A stretch of 64,000 nt of DNA from Taxillus chinensis (taxonomy: Eukaryota > Streptophyta > Magnoliopsida > Santalales > Loranthaceae): positions 43,146,017-43,210,016 of the forward strand of contig CM042087.1 in NCBI GenBank assembly GCA_023512835.1, given 5' to 3'. Below, piece after piece: positions 12,087-24,896 of the stretch (positions are counted from its first letter, which is position 1; each line of letters starts with the position of its first letter). The notes below the pieces were generated by a model, which made no database searches, was not told the origin of the DNA, and saw only the letters and a program-made list of their open reading frames with translations. Both the position numbers and the translations under genes were made by a program.

Positions 12087-15000
12087 ACACTCATAGGGGA
12101 AGAGGGCATAAGTTGTCTAATCATGTTTTATTGATTCTTGGGATGTATCAATGTGAGTGTTTTTGTCTTGCATACTTTATTCTTTTGTGGTACATCTTTA
12201 TGTGCATGAAAATATAAAATTATTTTCCTGAATGGATGAAATTTGATTTCTGATATTGATGTCCAGCAATGATTCCTGTCAATAATAGTTATGAGGATGA
12301 TAATTTTTTGTTTTGTTTTCATAGGAGTTGCTTTTTCCAGTTACTGAATTAGCTAAACGCCTTCAACTATTGGCATCATGGGAAGACCCTCTCAAATCAA
12401 TAGTGTTTCTGGTGTTGATCTGCTATGCAACTTTTAGGTAACTTGCATTTGATTAGAGTTTTTTTTCTTCATAAGGAATATTTTTATTTGCTGATATCTT
12501 TTAGATTCTAGGGTTGTCAAGACATTGCCATGAGAATCAAATTTTGCCTCTTAATAAATTCCTAGTTGTATAGTAGACATATTGTAATGGATTGTCTTCA
12601 AACTTTGCTCTAAACTTTTTCAAATTTACGTTACTAAATCTTTTTGAGGGAAAACTATCCTTACGATTGCTCATCTCTAAATTGACTTTCCTACAAAAAT
12701 TCTACAAACTCGTAGTCCAATAGAGGTACTTTCAACTTTTTATCCTAATTTGATCACTACCAATAGTCTTGTTTCTCGCATCTTTGGTTGTATTGTTTTT
12801 GTTCACATTTATAATCAAAATTTGGAGAAACTTAATCCACGGGCATTGAAATGCATGTTTGTGGGGTACTCTCCCACACAAAGGGGATATAAGTGTTATC
12901 ACCTTCCATCTCGCAAGTCTTTTCTCTTGTATTCTCTTTCACATTATGTATCATTTCATAAATTCTCATCCTCTCATTCATACTTCTTGGTTATCTTAAA
13001 CACCATTTTTATTCCTGCCATCTTGCCCGAGGCCTTATCCAAAAGGAAATAGAGACAAGTTATGAATATTGAAATGATGGCTTTAGAGAAAAACAAAACC
13101 TAGGAGTAAGTGTCATTGTCTCCCAACAAGAAACCTATGGGATGTCGTACGCCAAGGAAGGTGCCTCAGTATGGCCAGAGGCGGATGCCTCAGTCGTTAA
13201 CTATAATTTTTTTAATATATGAACTATATGAATTTATAAATAATTTAATGTAACATAGAACTATATAATGAAATCACTATATATTAATATTTATATATTA
13301 GAGTAAATATATAAATATTTATATAATTAACTTAATATAATTAACTCATCATTTTTTATTTACTTAATTTAACATATATATGTAAATAAGTTATATAAAA
13401 TATTTATATAATTTTTTATAGTAAATTTGTTAAAACAAAACAGTCCATATAAAGAAGAGCTACAAAGAGCCAAATAAAGGAAGCCCACGGCAAGAGGGCC
13501 GATGACCAAGAAAGGTCCCAAAGGGAGGGTACCAAAGAACGGCCAGATTGTTGGAGTGGAGACAATCGCCGAGGGGAAGCTGATGAAGATGGCCGTGAGG
13601 ATAAGATCATTGAGGAGGAGGCGTGACTAAAGCCGGGGCCACAATGATTGCTGCCAATGCTGACGATCGCTGCTGACGACGATGATGGAGGCAACTTCAA
13701 GTTTGTGTCGCGGGCGCCTCATCTCGGATATGGGTTGAGACAGCTGAACGGGCCGCTTTAATCCGCCTCATCCCGTTTTTTCAAACCATGAGTATACATT
13801 ATACAATGGGAAGTACATAGCATACGGTTCAATTGAGAGATATAAAACAAAATTCGTGGCCAAAGGCTACACTAATCCCTATGGAATTAAATACCTAGAA
13901 AATTTTTTGTTTTGGTTGCAAAAATGAATACTGTCATGTGGATGATATAATCTTGAATGAGAACAATAACACTAGGGAGGTTGAAGTACTTTTTGAAATT
14001 GAAGTGACTCAATGTAAGCATGACATATTTATATCATAATAGAAGTATTTTATAAATTTCCTTTGAAAAACTAGTAAGATAACCTGCAAACTAGCTAGTA
14101 CTCCAATAAATCCAAATCTTAGAATTGATCTAATCGAGGAAGATGCTACAATTGATGGGGAAATGTATTAATATTTTGTTGGAAAATTCATTTACCTTTC
14201 TCATACTCAACTTGACATAGCTTATAGAGTTAGGGTCATCAGCTAATTTATGCATAACCAAAAGGAAGTGCACTTGTAACTTGTAAGCAATCCATTGGGT
14301 GTTACAATATCTCAAAGGACTTTAAACGGAATGAAAGAGGATCCTATTTAAACAGAATGAAGATTTGGTCATTAAGGCCTATACATTTGTAGATTATCCA
14401 TGATTAATTGTTGACAGAAGGTTGACATTTGGGTATTGTATCCTTCTTGGTGAAATTTTAGTTACTTGGAAAAATAAAACGCAAATTGTAGATGTCCGGT
14501 CTAGTGCAAAAGTTTAATTCCAGTGTAAGCAAAATGACTTTAAGCATGGCTCATGGTGTGTGTAAATTTCTTCGAATAAAAAAAATCCTAGATGATTTGA
14601 AGATTCAACGAGAAAGTTCAATTAGGCTGTAATGTGATAAAAAATATGTTATTAACATAATTCATAATTCAGTATAACATAATCAAATAAAACACATTAA
14701 AATCGATAGACTTTGTTAAGGAAAAGTTGGATAATGGCTTTATTTATATACCTTATGTGTCTACCCATTGTCAGTTAGCTGATATTCTTATTAAAGGGTT
14801 AAACAGTCTAGTGCTTTTTAACATCTTATTCCAAGCTGAGAATAGAAAATACTCATTCATCATCTTGAGGTGAGTGGTGAAAGTTGATTTAGATCTAAGT
14901 CATTAATGCGGGTAAACAGAATGTAATCTCTTCGGTTCCCTATACTATAGTTATTGTTATGTATTCATTATTTATAGTTATTATATTATCCTTTTGATTG

Positions 15001-16020
15001 CTATAAGTTAGTATTTATTATTTGTATTTATGTGTTTGAGTTTATTAGTGTCTAAATTTGTTCTAAAGTTAATCTGAAGTGTACCGGTGTATTATCAAAG
15101 TGAATGAATATTCCTATTTGTCACAGCATGTTTGACAACAAATTATTTAAGCAATCAGTCATGGTGTGCAGGGGATGGATCAAGTATCTTGTTCCATCTG
15201 TATTTGTATTTCTTGCACTTCTTATGCTCTGGCGCAGTCATTTTAGAAAGGGGAAGCCATTAGAAGCTTTCAAAGTCCAATCTCCACCCAGTCAAAATCC
15301 AGTAGAGCAGCTACTGGAATTGCAGGAAATCATTACTAAAGTCGAGGCACTAATCCAAGCTGGGAATATAATTCTTCTAAAGATGAGAGCTCTCATATTT
15401 TCTATATTTCCACGGGTATGTCAATAAATATTTGCAAGCTTTTCATGATCTAGAATAAAAAATTAAACGCGTAGAATTCTATCATACGCTAACAATTTAT
15501 AGGTTAGTCTTTGAAGCCAGTAATCAGTATGTCATATTTCCCGCGGGTACATGGCAAGAAATACATGCAAGTTTTTCATGATCTAGAGTAAAATTTTAAC
15601 TTGTGGAATGCTAACTATCTTGGGCTAACAAATTATCGGCTGTCTTTGAAGTCAGAAATCAGTATGCCCACTTCAGAGCAAAACTGAATTGAGACTGCAT
15701 TTTTTTTTCCTGGAAGTTTTCTTCCAGTCAGAGATGTCTGTCATCAATGTTCCCCACGATGTCTGAGAGTTTAATCTTTTTCTCTTTACCAGGCCACAGA
15801 CAGGGTTGCTCTGTTACTGATATGCGTGGCTGCTGTGTTTGCATTTGTGCCTCTGAGATATCTGTGCTTGTCAGTGCTCATCGAGGCATACACAAGGGAA
15901 ATGCCGTTACGGAAAGAAAGCAGTGAGCGGTGGTTGAGGCGTGTAAGAGAGTGGTGGATCAAGATACCAGCAGCTCCTGTCCAGCTTGTCTTGCTCGACA
16001 ACAAAAGGAAAAAGAAGTAA
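8140..16020 (+). CDS. DUF639 family membrane protein
   Basis: Ten exons join in frame: 8140-8321, 9041-9275, 9575-9655, 9887-10056, 10716-10855, 11039-11216, 11297-11888, 12325-12437, 15172-15415 and 15793-16020, all with GT..AG introns, giving 720 residues. The sequence matches the plant DUF639 family: YARNLLEFC and LTFDMMLAWEASG near the N-terminus, GRLTLTNYALYFESIGVG and YDLATDMKQVIKPELTGPLG in the centre, and RDYWLEICLEILHAQIFIRK. Hydrophobic stretches near the C-terminus (SIVFLVLICYATF, YLVPSVFVFLALLMLW, VALLLICVAAVFAFVPL) predict three or four membrane spans before a basic KRKKK end. The biochemical role of the family is not established, and old database names for it (such as repressor or ArgH) are unreliable. 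Intron 8 is enlarged to 2.7 kb by a Copia relic, and intron 7 carries a C/CA tract. Confidence 0.9.
12050..12090. repeat. Poly-C plus (CA)n tract in DUF639 intron 7
   Basis: About 23 consecutive C residues run into nine or ten CA dinucleotides. It lies within the intron between exons 7 and 8 and is likely length-variable. Confidence 0.9.
12770..15070 (+). mobile_element. Decayed Ty1/Copia retrotransposon in DUF639 intron 8
   Basis: Several Copia polyprotein landmarks occur in order on the gene's own strand, broken by stops and frameshifts. Near 12770-12930 lies the segment after the integrase core (FGCIVFVH, LNPRALKCMFVGYSPTQRGY). Near 13790-13890 there is a reverse-transcriptase remnant resembling KARLVAKGYTQ. 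Near 14390-14570 there is an RNase H remnant (FGYCILLGEILVTWKNK, then RSSAK). Near 14779-14806 a sequence resembles the terminal LADIFTKGL. An unrelated block of about 600 bp (13190-13780, partly GC-rich) interrupts it. The 3' end may contain a long terminal repeat relic. The flanking DUF639 splice sites are undisturbed. Confidence 0.8.
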
Positions 16021-16147
16021 TACTCGTAATCAACATCTGCCAGAAGTGGAATCCCTTCACATACACTGCCTTCTTCCATATTTATCAGGTACTTCTGGAT
16101 CTATTGTATGGATCTTTTATTTCATATTGTGATGTTGATTTTGGAGC

Positions 16148-16333
16148 ATGTTTGGTACAGGAGAACGAGAGGAATGGAATCATCTAATTTTAAATTCATT
16201 TTCATACTCATTTTTGATACATCAAAAACTCATTCCCTATCCCTTTTTCATTCTCTATCTCATTCATTCTAATTTTGTTTTTAATCCCAATCACATCCTA
16301 TTTCCATCAAAATCCATCTCTTATACCAAACAT
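16148..16333. mobile_element. Miniature inverted-repeat element just 3' of DUF639
   Basis: The ends are the perfect inverted pair ATGTTTGGTA (16148-16157) and TACCAAACAT (16324-16333), extending as imperfect repeats to about 16 bp. The interior is CATTC/ATC-rich and non-coding. It starts 128 bp after the DUF639 stop and may lie in the transcribed 3' region. Confidence 0.65.
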
Positions 16334-16349
16334 AAACTGCTTTGCGAAA

Positions 16350-17414
16350 GTGAAATTTAGAGAAAGGTTTAGAGCGGGGAATCCAATCAGAATGCAAAAA
16401 CAGTTGACCTGCAATTGAAATGGGTTTTTCCGTGCAAACATTTTGGGAGTTGGTTCCAAAAAAGGTCATAAGTAGTAATTCATTCACAAGTGTCTGAAGT
16501 CATTTTGCAAAAAATAAAAATAACGAAATGGGTCTTTCAGAAGTTTTCTTTAACTATTATATAAACATTAATTTTTTTTCTTTTTGCTGGAAGTACTTAG
16601 CCAACAACAATTTTTGCCACTTTGCAGCTACCTTCAACGCCACGTAAAAGCAGGGCAATTGTAGCTATAAGGCACTACTAGCCAGAATGATTTTTCCTCG
16701 TTTGGAAATATAGTAAACCTTGACGTAATAATAAAGTTATCTTATCGTGATCTTGAGTTTGAGTTATAACAGATCTCTCTTGTAATTAATTAATTATGAG
16801 AGAATGCTGCATTCATATTGTTGGAAGTACAATTTTTTCTCCCTTGCAAAGCAGGCAATTGTAGCTGTTATCACGGAAGCCAGGAGGAGAATATCGGAGG
16901 GCAGCAAACAGGAACTGAGTACAGATGCAAAATGCAAAAAAGAGTATGCATGAGAATTACACCCATCCCTGAATTCATTCGATTTTGGCCCTAATTGATC
17001 TGTAAACCCAATATTGAAGGACCTCAATCAAAGAGGAAGATCGCTGGAATTGAAATTTCTTGCTGAGAAAATGCTAAGGCAATAATAGCATGAAAACAGA
17101 CGCATACGTGATTGTCGTCCTTTTTGGTCCACTCACACAGCTCATCGCTTAAAAATACTATTATACCATTGTGTCGCATCATCTTTCCCAACATACCCCT
17201 ATCTGAAATTTCATTCCACAAATACCACCGTTTTTTTTTTACGTAATACAAAACTGCAACCCAAAAAAAGAGGTTAAAGGTTAGTTCTTCCAACTTGAAT
17301 ACAGTAAAATAATACCAAACCGAATTTGACATCCTATCAAATAAAATTAAGGGACTTAAGGAGGAATTTTGCATTAGTACCTTTATTAGTGGCTTAAGGA
17401 ATCAACTCAAAATC
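16350..17414. other. Intergenic DNA
   Basis: No gene is supported. A short segment near 16850-16950 reads QAIVAVITEARRRISEGS on the plus strand and looks coding in composition. It has no partner exons, and a similar short stretch (gggcaattgtagct) occurs near 16653. It could be a relic, but I do not recognise the protein. Confidence 0.4.
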
Positions 17415-18979
17415 ATGGTGACAATGTTGAAACTAAATACAGTTTTAGCTGCATTTGGGTCAGCAAAATTACAAGTAGTGATTAGAAACAGGGCAGTCTT
17501 AGGCACGAGTCAAAACCCAACTCAACCTGTTTCTTCTTATGTCAAAATTTTCACCAGGCCCAGCACTACTCAGATTACCTGCTCCACCTTCCAAACAAGA
17601 AAACAAAAACTTCCCCTACAAACCCAGTCCAAACAGAAAAACCATATTCCTATAAAATGAATTACACCAGGCCAAATACAGGAAAGGAGGGAAAGAGGAC
17701 TTGCTATTATTGTGATGAGAAATGCCATCTAGGACATAAATGTAGTAGACCTAAATTATTTTTACTAGAAGGGCTAGTAGGAGATGATGGTGAAGAAGCT
17801 GAACCCATTGAAGGAAATTTAGCAGTTTTAGAATCTGGGGAAGTTGAAGGGGACGAGAAGGAATTGGGGGAATTGTTGAGAATTTCTTTACATGCTATGG
17901 TCCATTTCACCAAAAACTATGAGAATTGAAAGGCGTATAAACTACCAACAGGTGTTGATTCTTATTGATACTGGTAGTACTTATAGTTTTGTGGATTCGT
18001 TTCTCGTGGGGAGAGCTAAACTCTTAATGGAAGAAAGTCATCTAACAGTAAGAGTAGCTAATAGGAGAAAGCATTCCTTGCCAGGGTTATTATAGGACAG
18101 TTCCAATCATTTTACAAAATCTCAGGGCTAATACTAATCTTCATGTATTAACCTTGGGAGGATGTGATATTGTGTTGGGAGTTGATTGGTTAAGAAATCT
18201 TGGATCTATTCTTTGAAATTTTACTGATTTAAGCATGAGGTTTAATTTACAGGGAATAAGGTTCAATTAAAGGGGTTACAACATCTCAAAGAGACCTTGG
18301 AAGAGATAGAACATGTTCCAAAATTAAACAAGGGGACTGTGAAGAGACTTTGGTTACAGCTAGTTGGCAATGAAGAAAAACAACTAAAACAGGTTGAGGT
18401 ACCCGCAGTGTTGAGTATTGTGAAGTAGTTTGGAGAGACATTTGCTGAACTGCATGGACTTTCTCCTACCAGGAACCATGATCATAGAATTGAATTAATT
18501 GAAGGTTCCAAACTTACTTGTGTGCGACCCTACAATATCCCTATCATCAAAAGGCAAAAATAGAGCAGTTGGTGAATGAAATGTTGAAAAGTTGTATCAT
18601 AAGGGGAAGCCAAAGTCCATACTCATCTCTTGTGCTATTGGTAAGGAAAGCATATGGTAATTGAAGGATGTGTGTAGATTACCGAGCTCTCAACAAAGAC
18701 ACGATAAAACATAAGCATCCTATTCCTAATATAAATGAGTTATTAGATGAGTTATGTGTGGCTGAAAGATTTTCTAAATTGAACTTGCACTTTGGTTATC
18801 ACGAAATCAGAATACATAATGAAGTTGGCCCTAACACATGAAGGTCTTTATGAATGTTTGGTAATGCCTTTTACTAATACCCCTTTTACATTTCAAGGTT
18901 TGGTAATGACATACTAGTTTACAATAAGACTCTACCAGATCATTTACACCATTTATGTACAATTATGAAAACTTTGAAA

Positions 18980-20643
18980 TTTTATACACGGCATCGTATG
19001 AGGTGGAACCTTCATCTAGAGGTGTTTAATTGAATTTAAGAAGCAAAACGGAAAATTTCGTAGTTGCACGCCCTCAATTTTAAAAACAAACTAAAGGGAC
19101 ACGTTTTTTCACAGTAGAGACTCCTGGGATTCGTGCGTTGATCAAAAATTAAACTTTTGTATACCCGCAAAGGCATTTCCGTATTTCGCAACTTAGAAAG
19201 GGGGAGAGGAGAGAAGTGGGAGAATGAGTTCTTTGTTCTCCAAAGCACCCAAAAAAATTATCCCACGAATTTCCTCTCACTCCCCTTAATAATATATGTC
19301 AAAGTCCCATTATTAATAAAATAATACTTTTATTTTATTTATTTTGTTTTATTAGCCATCCATTTTCAAACCTAGGATGTAACCCTTTGAAAATAGGCCC
19401 TAATAAACCAAAAACATGGGCCACTCATGTTTTCACATGGTGTGACATATGTCTCCTCTCGTCTCATCTCGTGTGGGCCCCATCTGCGCCCGTGTGGGCC
19501 CCACTGGAACCCGAGCGCCGAAAAATCCGAAACCGGACACGTTCGATCGTGGCAATCTCCTGAACTCAGATATGCCCTCGGAATTTCTAAACGATGATCC
19601 GAATCACTTATTCTGGCTCGAATAGTGATTTTGAGTCGATCTAGCAATCCAGGGCTCTTATTGATTCCGAACTTGAATCAATCTGGACCGATTGCTTTGT
19701 GTAGTTCCACTGAACTACTGGACCTACCAAATACACTATTGTGTGACCCTCTAGGTTCCTTCCTTAATGGCTATGGTCCCACCATAGTCCGTGAACGTTG
19801 TTCAACACGACACGGCGACCAAAAAGGATGAGATATATCGTATAAGTCGACGACCTCCTACAAACGCTCACCGTGTATTTTAATCCTTTTGTCTCGGACA
19901 TCGCAACAAGCGGAATGCATACCTATGCCATCAGTCCTATTGCTTGTTATATTTTTTTTTCTTTGACTTTTGATGGACTTGTCTGGAACACTATGGCCAT
20001 GGATTTCAAAGATGACACTAGCATCAAGTCAAAGGGCCAGCGATGTCATCTTCCATAACTTGGAAGGGACAAATCCTCTCTTGACCCATCTGTTATTGTC
20101 ATACCAGTCATGACATACCTAACACAAGCTACCTCGCCACGAGCATCTATGTCATGGTTTTTATCATGTATCAAAGTATGTGATTCGTGGTATACAATAA
20201 CAATGGTCTCAAGTCGGAGGACCAATACACACGTCATAGATGAGAACGATCAATGGCATCTTGATGTGCCGTTCTCATTAACAGGTCGATCCTCATGATC
20301 TCCCAAACTTGGAGATCACCAAGTGCGAACACTATGAGAAAGTGTCTCAATGCTTATGAGCCCCCAACACTGATAGTCAAACATCTTCTGTGTCCAATCG
20401 AAAGATGTATCTAGACCATAGGACATATAGTTTAAGATATTGTCATAATATCCAATAGGTTCTCATTATAGCGGGACCGCTATAACCGATTGATGCGACA
20501 ATATACTATGAACATTATCGTGTATGTGAACGCGGAAGTATAATGAACATACACTGATAAATATATAAACACATAATGTATAATACAATGAAATCCCAAT
20601 ATATACATGTACAGTGGTTGGGTCTAGGGCACCCAATCCAACA
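18980..20643. mobile_element. Non-coding LTR-type insertion inside the gypsy reverse transcriptase
   Basis: A 1.66-kb block interrupts the reverse transcriptase. It is bracketed by a 38-bp exact direct repeat of gypsy sequence (18942-18979 and 20644-20681). Its right end, read on the minus strand, begins TGTTGGATTGGGTGCCCTAG, the TGTTGG.. start typical of plant LTRs, so a reverse-oriented LTR is likely. The 19370-20640 part is mixed in GC and non-coding. A flanking repeat of 38 bp is far longer than the 5 bp expected for LTR integration. Confidence 0.6.
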
Positions 20644-20699
20644 ATTTACACCATTTATGTACAATTATGAAAACTTTGAAAGGTCATAAGTTGTTTGCA

Positions 20700-20892
20700 G
20701 GGGCTGCTCTACTTGTAAAGGAGGGTTTGTAGTTGCACGCCCTCAATTTTAAACAAATAAAGGGAATTTTTTTCACATAAATATTCTTGATAAAAAATTA
20801 AAATTTTGTATACCCTCAAATATAAATTTTAAAGACCCTCAAATGATTTGTAAACTTGAACACCTAAAAGTGTTTTCTGGTGCTGCCCTAGT
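20700..20892. mobile_element. Small hAT-like miniature element in the gypsy relic
   Basis: The ends are imperfectly inverted (caggggctgctc on the left; the complement of the right end is ctagggcagcacc). The flanks are near-identical 8-10 bp direct repeats (gttgtttgca at 20690-20699, gttatttgca at 20891-20900). Removing the element restores continuity of the gypsy reading. An AAAT microsatellite follows directly to about 20928. Confidence 0.65.
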
Positions 20893-20903
20893 TATTTGCA
20901 AAA

Positions 20904-20934
<31 letters not shown>

Positions 20935-21613
20935 TTGGGTGTGATGAAGTGGAGTATTTGGGGCATTTGATCTCCTGAGATGGTGTGAAAGCTAATAAAA
21001 AAACAGGTATGCAAAGTTGTCTAGTTCCGAAGAATTTAAAAGCTTTAAGGGTTTCCGTGGACTTACATGATACTATAGAAAATTTGTGCATGGTTATGGT
21101 GCAAGGGCTAGCCCCTTTACCGCTCTACTAAGAAAGAATGCTTTTACAAGGACTAAAAAAACTCAAGTATCTTTTGAAAATAGGATTGTATTATTTTTAA
21201 AAATATAATTTTTTTAAAAAAGAATAAATTCAATGAATTTAAAATTATTTATAAATAGTAAAAATTAATCTAAGCTCATAGTTTTTAAAAATAATCTTAT
21301 TTTTTAAAATAATCATGGTGTACCAAACAAGGCCTTAAAAATTCATGGTTAGTCTTATTTTATAGCTGTCATATTTTAATAAAACTTTTGTAGTAGAATG
21401 TGATGCTTCAAATGATGGATTGAGAGTTGTTTTAATGCAATAAGAAGACCCTATAGTTTTCTTGAGTCAAGGATTGAAGTGAAGGAGCCTCATGTTATCA
21501 ACATATGGGAAAGAATTGCTAGGCTTAGTAATGCTTGCAAAGAAATGGAGACATTATCTACTGGGACAACATTTTAAGGTCCGGATCGACTGACTAACGG
21601 GCTTAAAGTACTT

Positions 21614-21779
21614 GAGTATTTCTACTTATAGTCACCATGTGGCGATTACATGGGCAGTCGGCTGTTATGGTGTGTTTTTATTGGTCGATAATTTTTAATA
21701 CACTTTATTATAATCAATAAATACATGCCAAATCATCCTCGGTGACCACGCAAATGATGAATGCAAAAAAAAAAAAATC
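21614..21779 (+). mobile_element. Short poly-A retroposon in the gypsy RNase H region
   Basis: A 166-bp non-coding segment ends in a run of 13 A (21765-21777) followed by tc. It is flanked by the perfect 9-bp direct repeat AAAGTACTT (21605-21613 and 21780-21788). Removing the segment and one repeat joins the gypsy frame (RID.. to LKYLLEQR). The poly-A tail and target duplication indicate LINE-type retroposition. No clear tRNA A and B boxes are visible, so a SINE and a 5'-truncated LINE tail are both possible. Confidence 0.75.
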
Positions 21780-22649
21780 AAAGTACTTATTGGAGCAAAG
21801 GATAGAGACTCAGCTCTACAAAATGGATTTCTCAACTACTTGAGTATGATTTTGTGGTGGGGTACAAAAGTGGAGAGAAAATATGGCAGCTGATGCCCTG
21901 TCAAGACTACAAGTGTTCAACCAATGTCCCAGACTGTAAAATCACACTTAGAATCCATCCAACAGGACTTATGCCCTATGTGTGTTTATATATTTATATA
22001 TATAGATAGATATAAACAGGTTACATATGGGAGGTTTGGTCTTTGGTGCCATTCAAACTAGAGGTCCTGCAAAAGTTTCATAGCAATCCGTTAGGGGGCC
22101 ACAAAGGGGTATTCAAAACTTATGCGAGAATTAAAAAAGAGTTTTTCTGGCGTGGTCTAAGGGGAGACGTTAGAGAACGTGGCATGTGCCAAAAGAAGAA
22201 GGTAGAAAATATTTTACCTACGGGTTGCTCCAGCCTTTACCGATTTCTGCAAGAAATTGGGACGACATCAACATGGATGTTTATCGAAGGACTGCCACCT
22301 TCAAATGGACGTACAGTCATAATGGTGGTAGTAGAAAGATTGAGTAAATATGCTTATTTTATGTCTCTAGCTCCTCCCTAGTACAATAAATTCAGTGTTT
22401 TTATTGAAAACGTCTTTAAATTAAATGTTTTTCCTCTAACCATTGTAAGTGACAGAAATCCAGTGTTGATCAGTTAATTTTTGGAAAAACCTATTTCGAA
22501 GTAGTGGTACACTACTGCGCTAATCCAATCGCAAGAAATGGACAATGAATTCGAAGTTGGAGACAAAGTATACCTGCGCTTGCAACCAATAGATGACTGT
22601 CAGGAGGAACTTCAAGACTTAGATAAATAAATAAATTTTAATTTATTAA

Positions 22650-22825
22650 AATTTAAATTTTTTCTAATTGAATTTACACAAAACTTAACCGTTAGATCTT
22701 ATTTAAATTTTATAAACATAATATATATTGAATATTCAATCTGATGGTTAATTTTTGAAACAAATATCAAAATAAGTCAACTCACTATAATAGTAAGCTA
22801 ATAAATCCAAGTCCCCTCAATTGTC
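22650..22825. mobile_element. Diverged copy of the local Mutator-like miniature element
   Basis: This AT-rich insertion separates the integrase end from the chromodomain of the gypsy relic. Its right part (tctgatggttaatttttgaa, then aataagtcaactcacta) parallels the right part of the elements at 29706-30103 and 36450-36843 in order and spacing. The ends are too eroded to place exactly. Confidence 0.45.
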
Positions 22826-23060
22826 TCCCCGATATTATAGCCCATCTATGATGATCAAACGCATCGGAAAGAGTATTAGCGTCTGAACTTCAGATGGTTT
22901 TAGACTGAAGAATATTCAAAAAGGGCAGGAGAGCTGGAACAGAGGCGATGGTCCGATGGAAAGGGGGATCTGAGGAAGATGCAACTTGGATAGATTATGA
23001 ATAACTCAAGGGGTGATACCCAGACCTCGTGGGCGTGGTCTTCTAAGGAAGGGGCTATGT

Positions 23061-24896
23061 TATGTGCAAACAAAGTAAGTTGTCGGTAGAGTTGTTGGCA
23101 GCATGTATACTGTAATTTATTTTCTCTTATTTTGTATTTATTTATGCAGGGAGTTGTATGGATTATGTGTATGTGTCAGTTAATGTGTCGGTTAAGAAAG
23201 GAGTGGGTCAGTTGTGTCAATGGGCAGTTGGTGGGTCAAAGTTATGCTTGTAATTTGGTTTAAATATGAAAATCGCGAGACAAAAGAGAATCCTGGAACG
23301 AAGATGATCGAAGACCGTGATACTCTGTACTTATATAGTTTGTCATACCAGGTTATTTGACTTGATTCCTTTTATTTTGTTGTCAAGGGAAGAAAAATAA
23401 AACTTGAGAGGATTGGATTTGTGATGATCAGAATAAGTACAGGAATAACTTCAATGCTAAATACGAGTCTCACGAAAATTTAATGTAGTTAATATGTAAA
23501 TATAGTCTTTAAAAATTATTTATAATTAGTTTATATTTTTAAATTTAAATTTAATTTTGGCGGATGATTTAATTTTTTTATTCTTTATTTATACTTTTCT
23601 GCTACTTTACTATTTGAACCCATCATATTTTTTTTTTTTAAAATTTTCTGAAATCTGATTTTAAAAAATGCTCATTTAAAGCATATTCAATCTCTGTTAA
23701 ATATTTAAAAAAAATCATAATTCAACATCAACTCCAATAGAAATTCAAAATTATCAAAACAAAATACATAAACAAAAACACATATCGGAGATTTGTTTAC
23801 TCCAACAACTATATGATTTGTGGAAGCAACTTGACCTAACCAAGTAAGATGAGGTTATTTGAAGGACTAATCCTATCATGACAATTCACAATTAAATAAT
23901 AACAACGATGAGAAAATGCTACCTTCAATAATTTGGATTAGATTTGAAAAACCAAAACTTCTAGACATATTGAGATTACTTATCGACTAAAAGTTTATAA
24001 CATGCTACTAGCACCATTGAGAACCCACAAAGCGTGGATGCAATCAAGCAAGTGTTTGTGTGATAAAACTTATTTCAATTTATGTTGTTTTCATATGGTC
24101 CGGTCTAAAGCGGGCGACTTTCTAGCTAAATGTGGGTTTGTGTTGATGGGATGAAGACCATAATTCTAAATTTATTGCACATCTCATATGTTAGAAAAAT
24201 ACAATGAAATGTTTGTTGCCTCAACCTTTGCTTAAATCTAGCCGAAAAAGTTTATATAGGTAAGTTCAAGGGAAATTCCTTGGTGCTAAAAACAGGAGTT
24301 GACACATGAGACATTTCATGTGGACAAGCGATGTCTTATCAAATGCCTTACCAATCGGCTATGCCTTAAGGGTTTTTTAAAAAAACTCATTATTTAAGTT
24401 TATTCCTTCATCTAGAAACCTCTCCACTCCCCTATAAATAAATAGGATTCCAAACCTTGAGCATCAACTGTACCCTTTTCAAACCTTAAATTTTTATTGT
24501 TTTGAAAAGACAATTTAATAAAAATGCTTTAAAATCTTACTTTTCAATGTCTTCATTTAAAAAAAAATACATTATGAATATTATTCATTCGAATTAAACA
24601 TTTAATATTCTCTTTTTTAATATTTAAATAATTATATTTTCTCTCAATTTATTTTTCATTTTTAATTTCTCTTTCCTGTCTTTTTAAATATTTTCTTAAA
24701 AAACACTATTTTAATGAGCATATTAAAAGTATATTGTTAAAGTAATTTAACTAGAAAGTTCATTTTAAAAAGTTAGATTGCTAAAATAAAAATATACTTT
24801 TGACCATTTAGAAAAGACAAATTTAACGAGATTACTATGAGGAGATAAGAGAAAAAAATAGAAGAATACTTTATAAAGAGAAAGAGCCCAAATACC
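23061..24896. other. Intergenic DNA, possible gypsy LTR relic at its start
   Basis: From 23061 to about 23480 the sequence is less AT-rich and could be remains of the gypsy 3' long terminal repeat, but no matching 5' copy is visible. The rest is AT-rich without a supported gene. Confidence 0.45.

Larger units (their letters stand above)
17415..23060 (+). mobile_element. Decayed chromodomain Ty3/gypsy retrotransposon with nested insertions
   Basis: Gypsy domains occur in order. A gag CCHC zinc knuckle CYYCDEKCHLGHKC lies at 17702-17743. An aspartic protease core LIDTGST lies near 17961-17981, in another frame. Reverse transcriptase follows from about 18470 to 18960 ([37 protein letters not shown]), with the YxDD region partly deleted (only DILVYN remains). 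RNase H (VECDASNDGL) is near 21395, the integrase zinc-binding region (FHSNPLGGHKGVFKTY) near 22080, GDKVYLRLQP near 22565, and a chromodomain remnant (VRWKGGSEEDATWIDYE) near 22950-23005. Many stops and frameshifts make it non-functional. The last motif places it among the chromoviruses. At least four later insertions interrupt it. Sequence from about 23054 (TGTTATGTG..) may be a long terminal repeat relic. Confidence 0.88.

Noticed and set aside
17024..17374. 116-codon minus-strand frame
   Set aside because: It shows no recognisable family, biased composition and no supporting exons.
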